Source: Xylanibacter oryzae DSM 17970
Lineage (GTDB): Bacteria > Bacteroidota > Bacteroidia > Bacteroidales > Bacteroidaceae
DNA: 64,000 nucleotides
Assembly: GCF_000585355.1 (NCBI RefSeq)
Contig: NZ_KK073873.1
Coordinates: 2,399,703-2,463,702 of the forward strand
Reading direction: 5' to 3'
Both the position numbers and the translations under genes were made by a program. Below the pieces are notes generated by a model. The model did not search any database, was not told where the DNA came from, and saw only the letters and a program-made list of their open reading frames with translations. Of the stretch, positions 43,701 to 52,150 are shown in pieces (position 1 is the stretch's first letter; each line of letters opens with the position of its first letter).

Positions 43701-45674
43701 ATGACAGAAGAACAAAAAAAAGAAAGCAACTATTCCGCAAGTAACATTCAAGTACTAGAGGGTTTGGAAGCTGTTCGTAAGCGTCCGGCAATGTACATTG
43801 GTGACATCAGCGAGAAAGGTCTTCATCATTTGGTTAACGAGACAGTCGATAACTCTATCGACGAAGCTATGGCTGGTTTCTGTACACACATTGAGGTTAT
43901 TATAAACCAAGATAATTCAATAACAGTACAAGATAACGGTCGAGGAATTCCTGTAGACGAACACAAAAAGCTGCATAAATCAGCACTTGAGGTTGTAATG
44001 ACAGTACTTCACGCCGGTGGTAAATTCGACAAAGGATCTTATAAAGTTTCTGGAGGTTTACATGGTGTTGGTGTATCATGTGTTAATGCACTATCATCAC
44101 ATATGACGTCTCAAGTATTTAGAGATGGTAAAATCTATCAACAGGAATATGAAAAGGGGAAACCTTTATATCCCGTAAAAGTTGTCGGTACTACGGACCA
44201 ACAGGGAACACGGCAACAATTTTGGCCAGATGCCTCAATATTTACTACTACAACTTACAAATACGATATAATAGCATCTCGCATGCGAGAATTAGCATAT
44301 CTAAATGCAGGTATAAATATAACACTGACGGATCTACGTCCTGACGAAGAAGGCAATACACATCAGGAAGTTTTTCATGCTAAAGAAGGCCTAAAAGAAT
44401 TTGTACGTTATGTAGACCGTCACCGCACAAATCTTTTTGATGATGTTATATATCTTAAGACAGAAAAGCAAGGGACACCTATTGAGGTTGCCATCATGTA
44501 TAACACAGATTACAGTGAAAATATCCACTCGTATGTTAATAACATCAATACGATAGAGGGAGGAACCCATTTAGTAGGTTTCCGTATGGCATTAACCAGA
44601 ACGTTAAAGAAATATGCAGATTCAGATCCACAGATTTCAAAGCAAATAGAAAAAGCAAAGATTGAGATCGCCGGTGAAGATTTCCGTGAAGGATTAACAG
44701 CTGTTATATCTATAAAAGTTGCCGAACCTCAATTTGAAGGACAGACCAAGACAAAGTTAGGCAATAGTGAAATAGCAGGCGCAGTGCAACAGGCCGTTGG
44801 AGAAGCTCTATCTGATTACTTGGAAGAGCATCCAAAAGAAGCAAAAATGATATGCGATAAAGTCATTTTAGCAGCTACAGCGCGTATTGCCGCTCGCAAA
44901 GCAAGAGAAAGCGTACAGCGCAAGAATCCAATGTCAGGCGGTGGTCTACCTGGTAAATTGGCCGACTGTTCTAACAAAGATCCTAAAGAATGTGAGATAT
45001 TCCTAGTCGAGGGAGATTCGGCCGGTGGTTCAGCTAAACAAGGTAGAGACAGATATACACAAGCTATACTTCCACTACGTGGTAAGATTCTTAACGTTGA
45101 AAAGGTAATGTGGCACAAAGTCTTTGAAAGTGAATCTATAACAAATATTATCCAGAGCATTGGCGTTCGTTTTGGCGTAGATGGTTCTGACAGTAAAGAT
45201 GCCAATATAGATAAACTTCGCTACGACAAGATTATTATAATGACCGATGCCGATGTCGATGGTTCACATATCGACACACTTATAATGACACTTTTCTATC
45301 GTTTCATGCCAGAGATAATTCAGGAAGGACATTTATATATAGCCACTCCTCCACTCTATCTTTGCACATTCAACAATAGAGTTAAAGAATATTGCTACAC
45401 AGACCAACAGCGCCAAACATTTCTGGACAAATATGGAAATGGTATAGAAGATGGCAAAAAGATTCACACACAACGTTACAAAGGTTTGGGTGAAATGAAT
45501 CCGGAACAACTTTGGGAAACCACAATGAACCCACAAACACGTCTTCTTAAGCAAGTAACAATTGAAAATGCAGCTGATGCAGATGAGATTTTCTCCATGC
45601 TCATGGGTGATGATGTAGAGCCACGTCGTGAATTCATAGAGAAGAACGCTACATATGCAAATATAGACGCATAA
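43701..45674 (+). CDS. gyrB: DNA gyrase subunit B
   Basis: The product has 657 residues from the chosen ATG and is the ATPase subunit of gyrase, which introduces negative supercoils with GyrA. The GHKL fold shows NETVDNSIDEAMAG, QDNGRGIPVD and GGLHGVGVSCVNALS. The transducer follows, and the TOPRIM domain has EGDSAGGSAKQGRDR with PLRGKILNVEK and DADVDGSHI. The tail has QRYKGLGEMNPEQLWETTM. The short form without the ~170-residue Gram-negative insert is as expected for Bacteroidetes. The start was set by the promoter and by homology beginning at MTEEQKKES. Confidence 0.96.
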   Translation: MTEEQKKESNYSASNIQVLEGLEAVRKRPAMYIGDISEKGLHHLVNETVDNSIDEAMAGFCTHIEVIINQDNSITVQDNGRGIPVDEHKKLHKSALEVVMTVLHAGGKFDKGSYKVSGGLHGVGVSCVNALSSHMTSQVFRDGKIYQQEYEKGKPLYPVKVVGTTDQQGTRQQFWPDASIFTTTTYKYDIIASRMRELAYLNAGINITLTDLRPDEEGNTHQEVFHAKEGLKEFVRYVDRHRTNLFDDVIYLKTEKQGTPIEVAIMYNTDYSENIHSYVNNINTIEGGTHLVGFRMALTRTLKKYADSDPQISKQIEKAKIEIAGEDFREGLTAVISIKVAEPQFEGQTKTKLGNSEIAGAVQQAVGEALSDYLEEHPKEAKMICDKVILAATARIAARKARESVQRKNPMSGGGLPGKLADCSNKDPKECEIFLVEGDSAGGSAKQGRDRYTQAILPLRGKILNVEKVMWHKVFESESITNIIQSIGVRFGVDGSDSKDANIDKLRYDKIIIMTDADVDGSHIDTLIMTLFYRFMPEIIQEGHLYIATPPLYLCTFNNRVKEYCYTDQQRQTFLDKYGNGIEDGKKIHTQRYKGLGEMNPEQLWETTMNPQTRLLKQVTIENAADADEIFSMLMGDDVEPRREFIEKNATYANIDA

Positions 45675-45694
45675 AATTAATTAAATATAATATG

Positions 45695-45725
45695 GTCGGT
45701 TTCCGAAATATTTTCGGAAATCGAC
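45695..45725 (+). terminator. gyrB terminator
   Basis: GTCGGTTTCCGAAA pairs with TTCGGAAATCGAC (one G-T pair) and is followed by TCTTTTATTT. It ends 20 bp before the next gene. Confidence 0.75.
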
Positions 45726-45744
45726 TCTTTTATTTAGACAAATC

Positions 45745-46671
45745 ATGATAAAAAGATTGTCTGTTGTATTTTTTATTATTCTTTCTAGTTATAATGTATA
45801 TGCCTCATGGTGGAACATGCAGTGGATTAGATACCCAGATGTAGACAGCACAGCACAAATATGGTTTCGCAAGCAATATAATTTACCAGATATTACAACC
45901 AGGGCCTCTGTGTCAATAGCCTCTTCGGGTAGATATATTCTATATTTAAACGGTCGTAATGTAAGTGTGGACGTATTGATGCCACACGCTCAAGGAAACT
46001 CAAATACCACTAGTATAATTACTTTTGAAGTATCACGTTTCTTGCATAAAGGAAACAACACTATTGCAATCTGGTACTCTCCAACATTACATGGCAACAA
46101 AAGCTGCAGACAAATTGCAGTAGATTTCTATGGAGAAACAGCAGCAGGTGAATCATTTTCATACAACACAGATTCGACATGGTTATGCAAAAAATCTAAC
46201 GCCTGTACGACAGCAAACAATAATGAAATAATAATAGCACCAGAATACCAATATGAATGGAAAGACAAATATTGCCCAATATACGATTGGAAAGAAAGCA
46301 AAATATGCAACTCTTCAAAAGTACGATATAATTTAGAATCACCCATTAGCGTATCAAATCATATAAATCATATATATCCATACAGATCTTTTGACAATGA
46401 TGGCAACAAAGTTTTATATGATTTTGGGCACTCTTTCATTGGTTGGACTAGAGTAACATTAAGAGGCATGAGAAAAGGCCAGAGAATAGAAATAAACGGG
46501 CTTACATATATCTGCTCAGGTGAAATGGATGAGCAGGCATGCCGAAAATTCACCGATTCTGAATCTGGAAGAGCATTAGTAATAGGTCCGGCTGACTTTT
46601 CTATAGATAAAATAATGAAAATAGAAGGTATAGAAATTACCCCATATTTCAATATAACTTATCAATATTAA
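45745..46671 (+). CDS. secreted rhamnosidase-N-like beta-sandwich protein without a catalytic domain
   Basis: The 308-residue product has a signal peptide (MIKRLSVVFFIILSSYNVYA). The first half reads WIRYPDVDSTAQIWFRKQYN, then YILYLNGRNVSVDVLMPHAQ and LHKGNNTIAIWYSPT. This is the pattern of the N-terminal carbohydrate-binding beta-sandwich of GH78 alpha-L-rhamnosidases and related enzymes. The second half (LYDFGHSFIGWTRVTLRGM) resembles the next sandwich domain of those enzymes. The alpha/alpha barrel that carries catalysis is absent and the frame ends cleanly, so this is either a stand-alone sugar-binding protein or a decayed enzyme. An AraC regulator follows after 80 bp. The function is not known. 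Confidence 0.7.
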   Translation: MIKRLSVVFFIILSSYNVYASWWNMQWIRYPDVDSTAQIWFRKQYNLPDITTRASVSIASSGRYILYLNGRNVSVDVLMPHAQGNSNTTSIITFEVSRFLHKGNNTIAIWYSPTLHGNKSCRQIAVDFYGETAAGESFSYNTDSTWLCKKSNACTTANNNEIIIAPEYQYEWKDKYCPIYDWKESKICNSSKVRYNLESPISVSNHINHIYPYRSFDNDGNKVLYDFGHSFIGWTRVTLRGMRKGQRIEINGLTYICSGEMDEQACRKFTDSESGRALVIGPADFSIDKIMKIEGIEITPYFNITYQY

Positions 46672-46751
46672 AACAATATTGTTCCTTTTTACCTTTTAAT
46701 TTCTATTTTTGGAACATTTTTCATATATTTGCAGTATAAAAATATGAAAAA

Positions 46752-47630
46752 ATGACCAATTCTGCAATTAGAGACATTAATGTAAACTCTGTGGAATCAT
46801 TCTCAAATGATGGATACATAGAGAATGACATAGCCATGTTCGACAATTTTCAAAACTTGCCAATTCCTAATGAACCAAGTAGGATAAAAGGTTTGATAAT
46901 CGGGCTGTGTCTTCACGGCAAAGCGCAGTACACTGTTGAGACAGAAGAACGCATGATTACCAAGAATGACGTTATTATAATAAATGATAACCAAGTTACT
47001 GACAACTACATGATAAGTCCTGATTTTCAGGGTGTTGCAATGATAATATCGAATAATTTCTTCAACGATGCCGTTAAGGGTGTTAACGATATTTCATCAT
47101 TATTCATATTTACGCGCAATCATCCAGTGTTCAAGCTGGACGAAGATCAGGCACAACTTGTAATTTGGTACTATAATATGCTAAAAACGAAAGTAAACGA
47201 GTGCAATAACCATTTTCGTAAGGATATCGTCCGTTCATTATTCAATACTATGATATACGATGTAAGTAATATCATATATAGTCTGATGAAGATATCCGAT
47301 AAGAAGAGAAGTCGTGCAGACACTATCTTTACAGAGTTTATACGCCTAGTTGAGAGCAATTTTAGGAAGGAACGCAGAGTTAGTTGGTATGGTGAGCAAA
47401 TGTGCATAACTCCGAAATATCTTTCAGAAACTGTAAAACAGATTAGCAAACGTACCCCGAATGAGTGGATTGATAAATACGTAACATTAGAAGTTCGTGT
47501 TCAACTTAAAAATACTGCCAAAAGCATTAAAGAAATAGCAGAAGACATGCACTTCCCTAATCAGTCTTTTCTTGGTAAATATTTCAAGGAACACTCAGGA
47601 ATGTCACCTTCAGAATATAGAAAATCATAA
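46752..47630 (+). CDS. AraC-family transcriptional regulator
   Basis: The 292-residue product has a cupin-like N-terminal sensor (ITKNDVIIINDNQVTDNYMI) and a C-terminal pair of helix-turn-helix motifs: WYGEQMCITPKYLSETVKQI and IKEIAEDMHFPNQSFLGKYF, ending GMSPSEYRKS. This is the DNA-binding module of the family. The ligand and target are unknown; the preceding secreted sugar-binding-like protein is the closest candidate on position alone. A TATATTTG -7 box lies at 46724-46731, so it has its own promoter. Confidence 0.9.
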   Translation: MTNSAIRDINVNSVESFSNDGYIENDIAMFDNFQNLPIPNEPSRIKGLIIGLCLHGKAQYTVETEERMITKNDVIIINDNQVTDNYMISPDFQGVAMIISNNFFNDAVKGVNDISSLFIFTRNHPVFKLDEDQAQLVIWYYNMLKTKVNECNNHFRKDIVRSLFNTMIYDVSNIIYSLMKISDKKRSRADTIFTEFIRLVESNFRKERRVSWYGEQMCITPKYLSETVKQISKRTPNEWIDKYVTLEVRVQLKNTAKSIKEIAEDMHFPNQSFLGKYFKEHSGMSPSEYRKS

Positions 47631-47668
47631 GCTACTAATCATTAATATATTAAGTACAATAAAACGAT

Positions 47669-48409
47669 ATGATAAAAACAGAAACCATACAATCAGAGCT
47701 TGAATTTCTTTCAGACAATGAAAAGCGCCAGATACTGCCTCGATTTTTCAAGACAGGCAAAGGGGAGTATGGAGAAGGAGATAAATTCATAGGCGTGACA
47801 GTACCGAATATCAGAAGTGTTGCCATGTTACATCTCGACACAAACAATAATGAAATTGAGGAATTATTGCATTCTCAATGGCATGAGATACGAATGTGCG
47901 CACTTATGATTATGGTAGAAAATTGTAAACTCACAAGAAAGAGCAAATGGATTAAATTACATTCTGAAAAACAAGGAGAGGACCTTCGTAAAAAACTTTT
48001 CCAATTGTATCTTAAACATACGGATAGGATCAACAATTGGGATCTCGTTGACCTTACAGCACCTACAATAGTAGGTAACTACCTTAAGGACAAGGACAGA
48101 GACATCCTTTACAAATTAGCTAAGAGCCCGCTTTTATGGGATCAGCGCATTGCTGTAGTATCTACTTATGCATTTATACGTGAAAATGATTTTAAAGAAA
48201 TCTACTCATTGGCAGAGATTCTTATACATCACAAGCATGATCTAATGCACAAAGCTATCGGATGGATGCTCAGAGAAGCAGGTAAACGCGATAAACCTTT
48301 GCTTATGGACTTTCTTGACATACATTGTAAAGAGATGCCAAGAACAATGCTTAGATACTCCATCGAGAAATTTCCAGAATCCGAAAGACAATATTATATG
48401 AGTAAATAG
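47669..48409 (+). CDS. AlkD-like DNA alkylation repair protein
   Basis: The 246-residue HEAT-like repeat protein is of the AlkC/AlkD DNA glycosylase family, which removes N3- and N7-alkylated purines without base flipping. The catalytic-site residues of AlkD are visible: NNWDLVDLTAPTIVG carries the Trp and Asp, and LLWDQRIAVVSTYAFI the second Trp-Asp region. Other typical parts are FIGVTVPNIRSVA and HEIRMCALMIMV. The size fits AlkD (~237). It lies 38 bp after the AraC gene and may share its message, but no link is evident. Confidence 0.9.
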   Translation: MIKTETIQSELEFLSDNEKRQILPRFFKTGKGEYGEGDKFIGVTVPNIRSVAMLHLDTNNNEIEELLHSQWHEIRMCALMIMVENCKLTRKSKWIKLHSEKQGEDLRKKLFQLYLKHTDRINNWDLVDLTAPTIVGNYLKDKDRDILYKLAKSPLLWDQRIAVVSTYAFIRENDFKEIYSLAEILIHHKHDLMHKAIGWMLREAGKRDKPLLMDFLDIHCKEMPRTMLRYSIEKFPESERQYYMSK

Positions 48410-48468
48410 AACTTATTTGATTTCACATAATCTATTACTAAATTTTCATCACTAAAATATAAATAATT

Positions 48469-48993
48469 ATGAACGAGACATTAGAAAACATGAAGTCACG
48501 CCGTAGCATAAGAGGATATGAGCCAGACAAGATGCCTGCGTATGAATTAATAAAACAAGTTATAGAGGCTGGTACATACGCACCAACTAGTATGGGAATG
48601 CAATCGCCAATAATTATAGCAGTAACCAATAAGGCAGTGCGCGACAAACTATCTAAGATGAATGGAGATATTCTTGGTACAAAATCAGACCCTTTTTATG
48701 GTGCTCCGGTAGTCCTTATAGTACTGGCAAGTAGAGAACGTCCGACATATATTTATGACGGTAGTCTGGTTATGGGAAACCTCATGAATGCCGCTCATTC
48801 TGTAGGATTAGGAAGTTGTTGGATTCACCGTGCGAAAGAAGTTTTCGATTCTGCAGAAGGTAAAGCCATGCTTAAAGAATGGGGAATTGAAGGAGATTAC
48901 GAAGGTATTGCTCATTGTGTAATTGGATATGCACTTAAAGATGCGCCAACAGCAAAACCTCGCAAAAGCGATTATGTAAAATATATAAGATAA
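48469..48993 (+). CDS. nitroreductase-family flavoprotein
   Basis: The 174-residue FMN-dependent NAD(P)H oxidoreductase starts LENMKSRRSIRGYEPDKMP, the FMN-phosphate binding SRRS(I/V)R motif of the family, followed by EAGTYAPTSMGMQSP. Later LMNAAHSVGLGSCWIHRAKE forms the flavin edge, and GYALKDAPTAKPRKSDYV the C terminus. The short length fits the compact Bacteroidales members. The substrate is unknown; activation of nitro drugs such as metronidazole is a property of some relatives only. Confidence 0.92.
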   Translation: MNETLENMKSRRSIRGYEPDKMPAYELIKQVIEAGTYAPTSMGMQSPIIIAVTNKAVRDKLSKMNGDILGTKSDPFYGAPVVLIVLASRERPTYIYDGSLVMGNLMNAAHSVGLGSCWIHRAKEVFDSAEGKAMLKEWGIEGDYEGIAHCVIGYALKDAPTAKPRKSDYVKYIR

Positions 48994-49004
48994 CTATTTA
49001 ATGT

Positions 49005-49604
49005 CTATTTAATATAGCCATTAGCTTTAAGTTCTTTTACAACCTCTTCAAGTGATTCGTACCACTTTTCTCCGAATCTCTGTATAAGTGGTTGCTTCAA
49101 GAATTTATAGACAGGAACATCAAGTTCTTTACCTTTTTCCCTAGCACACTTGCATACATCCCATACATGGTAGTTAAGTCCTACCATATCTTCTCCAATC
49201 TTAACCTCTCTTATAGGATAAAGATAACAGCTTATCGGTTTACAGAATCTCGTTTTCCCTGAACGATAAGCTTTTTCGAGTGTACAATAGCAACAACCTT
49301 TATCATGACATGTAAAGACACAGTCCTTCCCATTAACAATGCTAGTGACCATACATCCTTCTTGGTCAATATACGCTACCCCTTGTTTGTCTATCACAGC
49401 CTGCGCCGAAGCCGACAAATCATCCCAAACAGTATCTAGCGAATCCTCTATCCCTCCGATTTCATCTAAGGTGACAGGTGCACCGGCATCACCCTCAACG
49501 CAACATTCACCATTGCATTTTTCAAGGTCACAACAAAACTTCTCTGTAAGACAATCAAGAGAAATCAATACATTATCTACTTCTATAATTGGTGGCGTAT
49601 CCAT
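49005..49604 (-). CDS. DUF3109 cysteine-rich protein (YkgJ-like)
   Basis: The 199-residue product carries clustered cysteines that probably bind a metal or Fe-S centre: FCCDLEKCNGECCVEGDAGA at the N terminus, then CMVTSIVNGKDCVFTCHDKG with CCYC, CKPISCYLYP and CKCAREKG. The DUF3109 family is common in Bacteroidetes next to housekeeping genes, and no function has been established. It is the last gene of a gpmI-ung-DUF3109 run with 6- and 9-bp gaps, so it is co-transcribed with uracil-DNA glycosylase. Confidence 0.9.
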   Translation of the reverse strand: MDTPPIIEVDNVLISLDCLTEKFCCDLEKCNGECCVEGDAGAPVTLDEIGGIEDSLDTVWDDLSASAQAVIDKQGVAYIDQEGCMVTSIVNGKDCVFTCHDKGCCYCTLEKAYRSGKTRFCKPISCYLYPIREVKIGEDMVGLNYHVWDVCKCAREKGKELDVPVYKFLKQPLIQRFGEKWYESLEEVVKELKANGYIK

Positions 49605-49610
49605 ATATAA

Positions 49611-50273
49611 TTACCATTTAATAGGTTCTTCTCCATTTTGTATCAGATAATCATTTGCCCTACTGAAATGTTTATTTCCAAAAAAGCCACGATAAGCAGA
49701 CAAAGGAGACGGATGGGCTGACTTTAATACAAGATGCCTGGAAGGGTCAATATATGCCGCCTTACCTTGAGCATAACTACCCCACAGTATAAATACTAAA
49801 TGTTCCCTATCTTTTGCCAAAGCCTTTATTGCTGCATCTGTAAACTCTTCCCAACCCCTACGTTGATGGCTTCCTGCCTGATGTGCTCTGACAGTAAGTG
49901 TAGCGTTAAGAAGAAGTACTCCCTGCTCCGCCCAACGAGAAAGATTTCCGCTCAAAGGAGCAGGGGTACCAAAATCATTCTGTATCTCTTTAAAAATGTT
50001 GACTAGTGACGGAGGAAACTGTATCCCATCATTTACAGAGAAGCACAATCCATGCGCCTGACCTGGTTCATGATACGGATCCTGTCCTATAATCACCACT
50101 TTAACTTTATCAAATGGACATAGATTGAAAGCATTAAAAATCATTTTACCCGGAGGATAACATGTATTATGCATATATTCCTCACGCACAAACTTAGTCA
50201 AATCCAGAAAATATTGTTTCTCGAATTCGGCACCAATATGAGTTTTCCAGCTATCTTCAATCTTAACGTCCAT
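49611..50273 (-). CDS. ung: uracil-DNA glycosylase
   Basis: The 220-residue family 1 UDG removes uracil from DNA. The water-activating motif is VVIIGQDPYHEPGQAHGLCF with Asp65, the uracil-specificity region is GVLLLNATLTV, and the DNA-intercalation loop is HPSPLSAYRGFFG with the catalytic His. The length is normal. It lies between gpmI and the DUF3109 gene on the minus strand. Together with dut (22.8 kb) it forms the uracil-exclusion pair. Confidence 0.97.
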   Translation of the reverse strand: MDVKIEDSWKTHIGAEFEKQYFLDLTKFVREEYMHNTCYPPGKMIFNAFNLCPFDKVKVVIIGQDPYHEPGQAHGLCFSVNDGIQFPPSLVNIFKEIQNDFGTPAPLSGNLSRWAEQGVLLLNATLTVRAHQAGSHQRRGWEEFTDAAIKALAKDREHLVFILWGSYAQGKAAYIDPSRHLVLKSAHPSPLSAYRGFFGNKHFSRANDYLIQNGEEPIKW

Positions 50274-50282
50274 AAGCTTATT

Positions 50283-51803
50283 TTATTTATCTGAAATCAG
50301 ATTTTCACCTGTCATATCTGAAGGTTGCCCCAATCCCATAATATGAAGAATAGAAGGCGCAACATCAGCAAGACGACCATCTTTTACTTTTGCACTATTG
50401 TTATCTGTTACATATACAAATGGTACAGGGTTAAGAGAATGTGCAGTATTTGGTGTTCCATCAGAATTTATTGCATTATCGGCATTACCATGGTCTGCTA
50501 TTATTATAGCCTCGTAACCGGTTTCCTTGACAGCTTTAATTACCTCTTTAACACAGTTGTCTACAGCCCATACAGCTTTTGCTATGGCATTGTATATACC
50601 TGTATGACCTACCATATCACCATTAGCGAAGTTTACTACGATAAAATCATACTTATCCTCCTTTATGGCAGCTACAAGTTTGTCCTTAACCTCAAAAGCA
50701 CTCATTTCAGGTTTCAGATCATAAGTAGCAACCTTAGGAGAAGGCACTAATATTCTATCCTCTCCCTCGTAAGGAGCTTCGCGACCACCATTAAAGAAGA
50801 ATGTTACATGAGCATATTTCTCGGTTTCAGCAGTATGCAATTGTTTTTTACCATTTTTACTCAAGAATTCTCCTAAAGTATCCATAACATTCTCTTTTGG
50901 GAATAGGATATGAACGCCCTTGAAAGAAGCATCATAAGGAGTCATACAATAATATTGAAGATTTGGTACAGTCTTCATACCTTCCTCTGGCATATCCTTC
51001 TGAGTAAGTACCTGAGTAAGCTCTTTTGCACGGTCATTACGGAAGTTTATGAAAATAACTACATCACCTTCTTTGATAGAACCATCAACAGTTGAGTTTG
51101 TTATAGGTTTGATAAATTCATCAGTGACATCCTCGGCATAGCTTTCTTCCATTGCCTTAACCATATCAGTAGCTTTCTTTCCTTTAGCATCTACCAATAA
51201 ATCATAAGCCTCTTTTACACGGTTCCAACGTTTATCGCGGTCCATTGCGTAGAAACGACCAATGATACTTGCTATATGGCAATCTGTTTTACCACAGACA
51301 TCCTCTAATTCTTTGATAAATCCGGCACCACTTTTAGGATCCGTATCACGTCCATCCATAAAACAGTGAATGAATGTGTTTTTTAATCCATATTCTTTAG
51401 ATACCTCACACAACTTAAAAAGATGATCTAATGAAGAATGCACTCCACCATTAGATGTAAGACCCATAAAATGTACTTTTTTGCCAGTCTCTTTAGCATA
51501 TGTGAAAGCTGATACTATCTCAGGATTCTTCATGATAGAACCATCCTTGCAAGCACGATTTATCTTTACCAGGTCCTGATAGACCACACGACCAGCTCCA
51601 ATATTAAGGTGTCCTACCTCAGAGTTGCCCATCTGTCCTTCAGGCAAACCAACATCTTCACCACTAGCCTGCAACTGAGAGTGTGCACTTGTTGCGAAAA
51701 GGAGGTCTATATAAGGAGTTGGTGTATTATAAATAACATCACCTTTACCATGTTTTCCGATTCCCCAACCATCGAGGATCATTAATAATGCTTTTTTTGC
51801 CAT
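50283..51803 (-). CDS. gpmI: 2,3-bisphosphoglycerate-independent phosphoglycerate mutase
   Basis: The product has 506 residues from the ATG at 51803. This manganese-dependent enzyme interconverts 3- and 2-phosphoglycerate in glycolysis. It starts [20 protein letters not shown], and the phospho-serine is Ser61 in [17 protein letters not shown]. Substrate residues lie in [14 protein letters not shown] and [14 protein letters not shown], and the second metal site is in [10 protein letters not shown] and [12 protein letters not shown]. The frame is open to 51866, but the promoter lies there. It is the first gene of the gpmI-ung-DUF3109 operon. Confidence 0.97.
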   Translation of the reverse strand: MAKKALLMILDGWGIGKHGKGDVIYNTPTPYIDLLFATSAHSQLQASGEDVGLPEGQMGNSEVGHLNIGAGRVVYQDLVKINRACKDGSIMKNPEIVSAFTYAKETGKKVHFMGLTSNGGVHSSLDHLFKLCEVSKEYGLKNTFIHCFMDGRDTDPKSGAGFIKELEDVCGKTDCHIASIIGRFYAMDRDKRWNRVKEAYDLLVDAKGKKATDMVKAMEESYAEDVTDEFIKPITNSTVDGSIKEGDVVIFINFRNDRAKELTQVLTQKDMPEEGMKTVPNLQYYCMTPYDASFKGVHILFPKENVMDTLGEFLSKNGKKQLHTAETEKYAHVTFFFNGGREAPYEGEDRILVPSPKVATYDLKPEMSAFEVKDKLVAAIKEDKYDFIVVNFANGDMVGHTGIYNAIAKAVWAVDNCVKEVIKAVKETGYEAIIIADHGNADNAINSDGTPNTAHSLNPVPFVYVTDNNSAKVKDGRLADVAPSILHIMGLGQPSDMTGENLISDK

Positions 51804-51836
51804 AATTGTAATAATTATAATTCTAGAATTTGACCG

Positions 51837-51867
51837 CAAAGTTACTTTAATTCGGGTGGAATACAAA
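51837..51867 (-). promoter_or_regulatory. promoter of gpmI-ung-DUF3109
   Basis: On the minus strand TTTG (51867-51864) is followed after 19 bp by TAACTTTG (51844-51837), giving a leader of about 28 nt. From here to 52092 there is only AT-rich DNA without recognisable elements. Confidence 0.75.
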
Positions 51868-52092
51868 ATAAAATAAGTTTTATTTTATTACTAAATGTAT
51901 GTCACATTAAACATTCTTTATTGTCACCTATAAACATTATTCTATTTTAACTCTAAAAGCATATAAAATACGCAAGGTTTTATATAATTAAACCGTTGGC
52001 ATAATTAATTATACTAGCCATTTTATTTATTTTATTGCACTATCGTGTTATTCTTATACAGATTAGTTGTGCTAATAAAATATCTTTTTTAT

Positions 52093-52123
52093 TTTGGTTT
52101 GTTGCTTAATTTCACTATATTTG
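52093..52123 (+). promoter_or_regulatory. promoter of the GH3 gene
   Basis: TTTG (52093-52096) is followed after 19 bp by TATATTTG (52116-52123). The ATG is 28 bp further on. Confidence 0.75.
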
Positions 52124-52150
52124 CAACCTAAAATTTATTAACTTATTATC

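Noticed and set aside
51804..51866. Longer gpmI with a 21-residue N-terminal extension
   Set aside because: The -7 box of the promoter lies inside the extension and family members start at MAKKALL.
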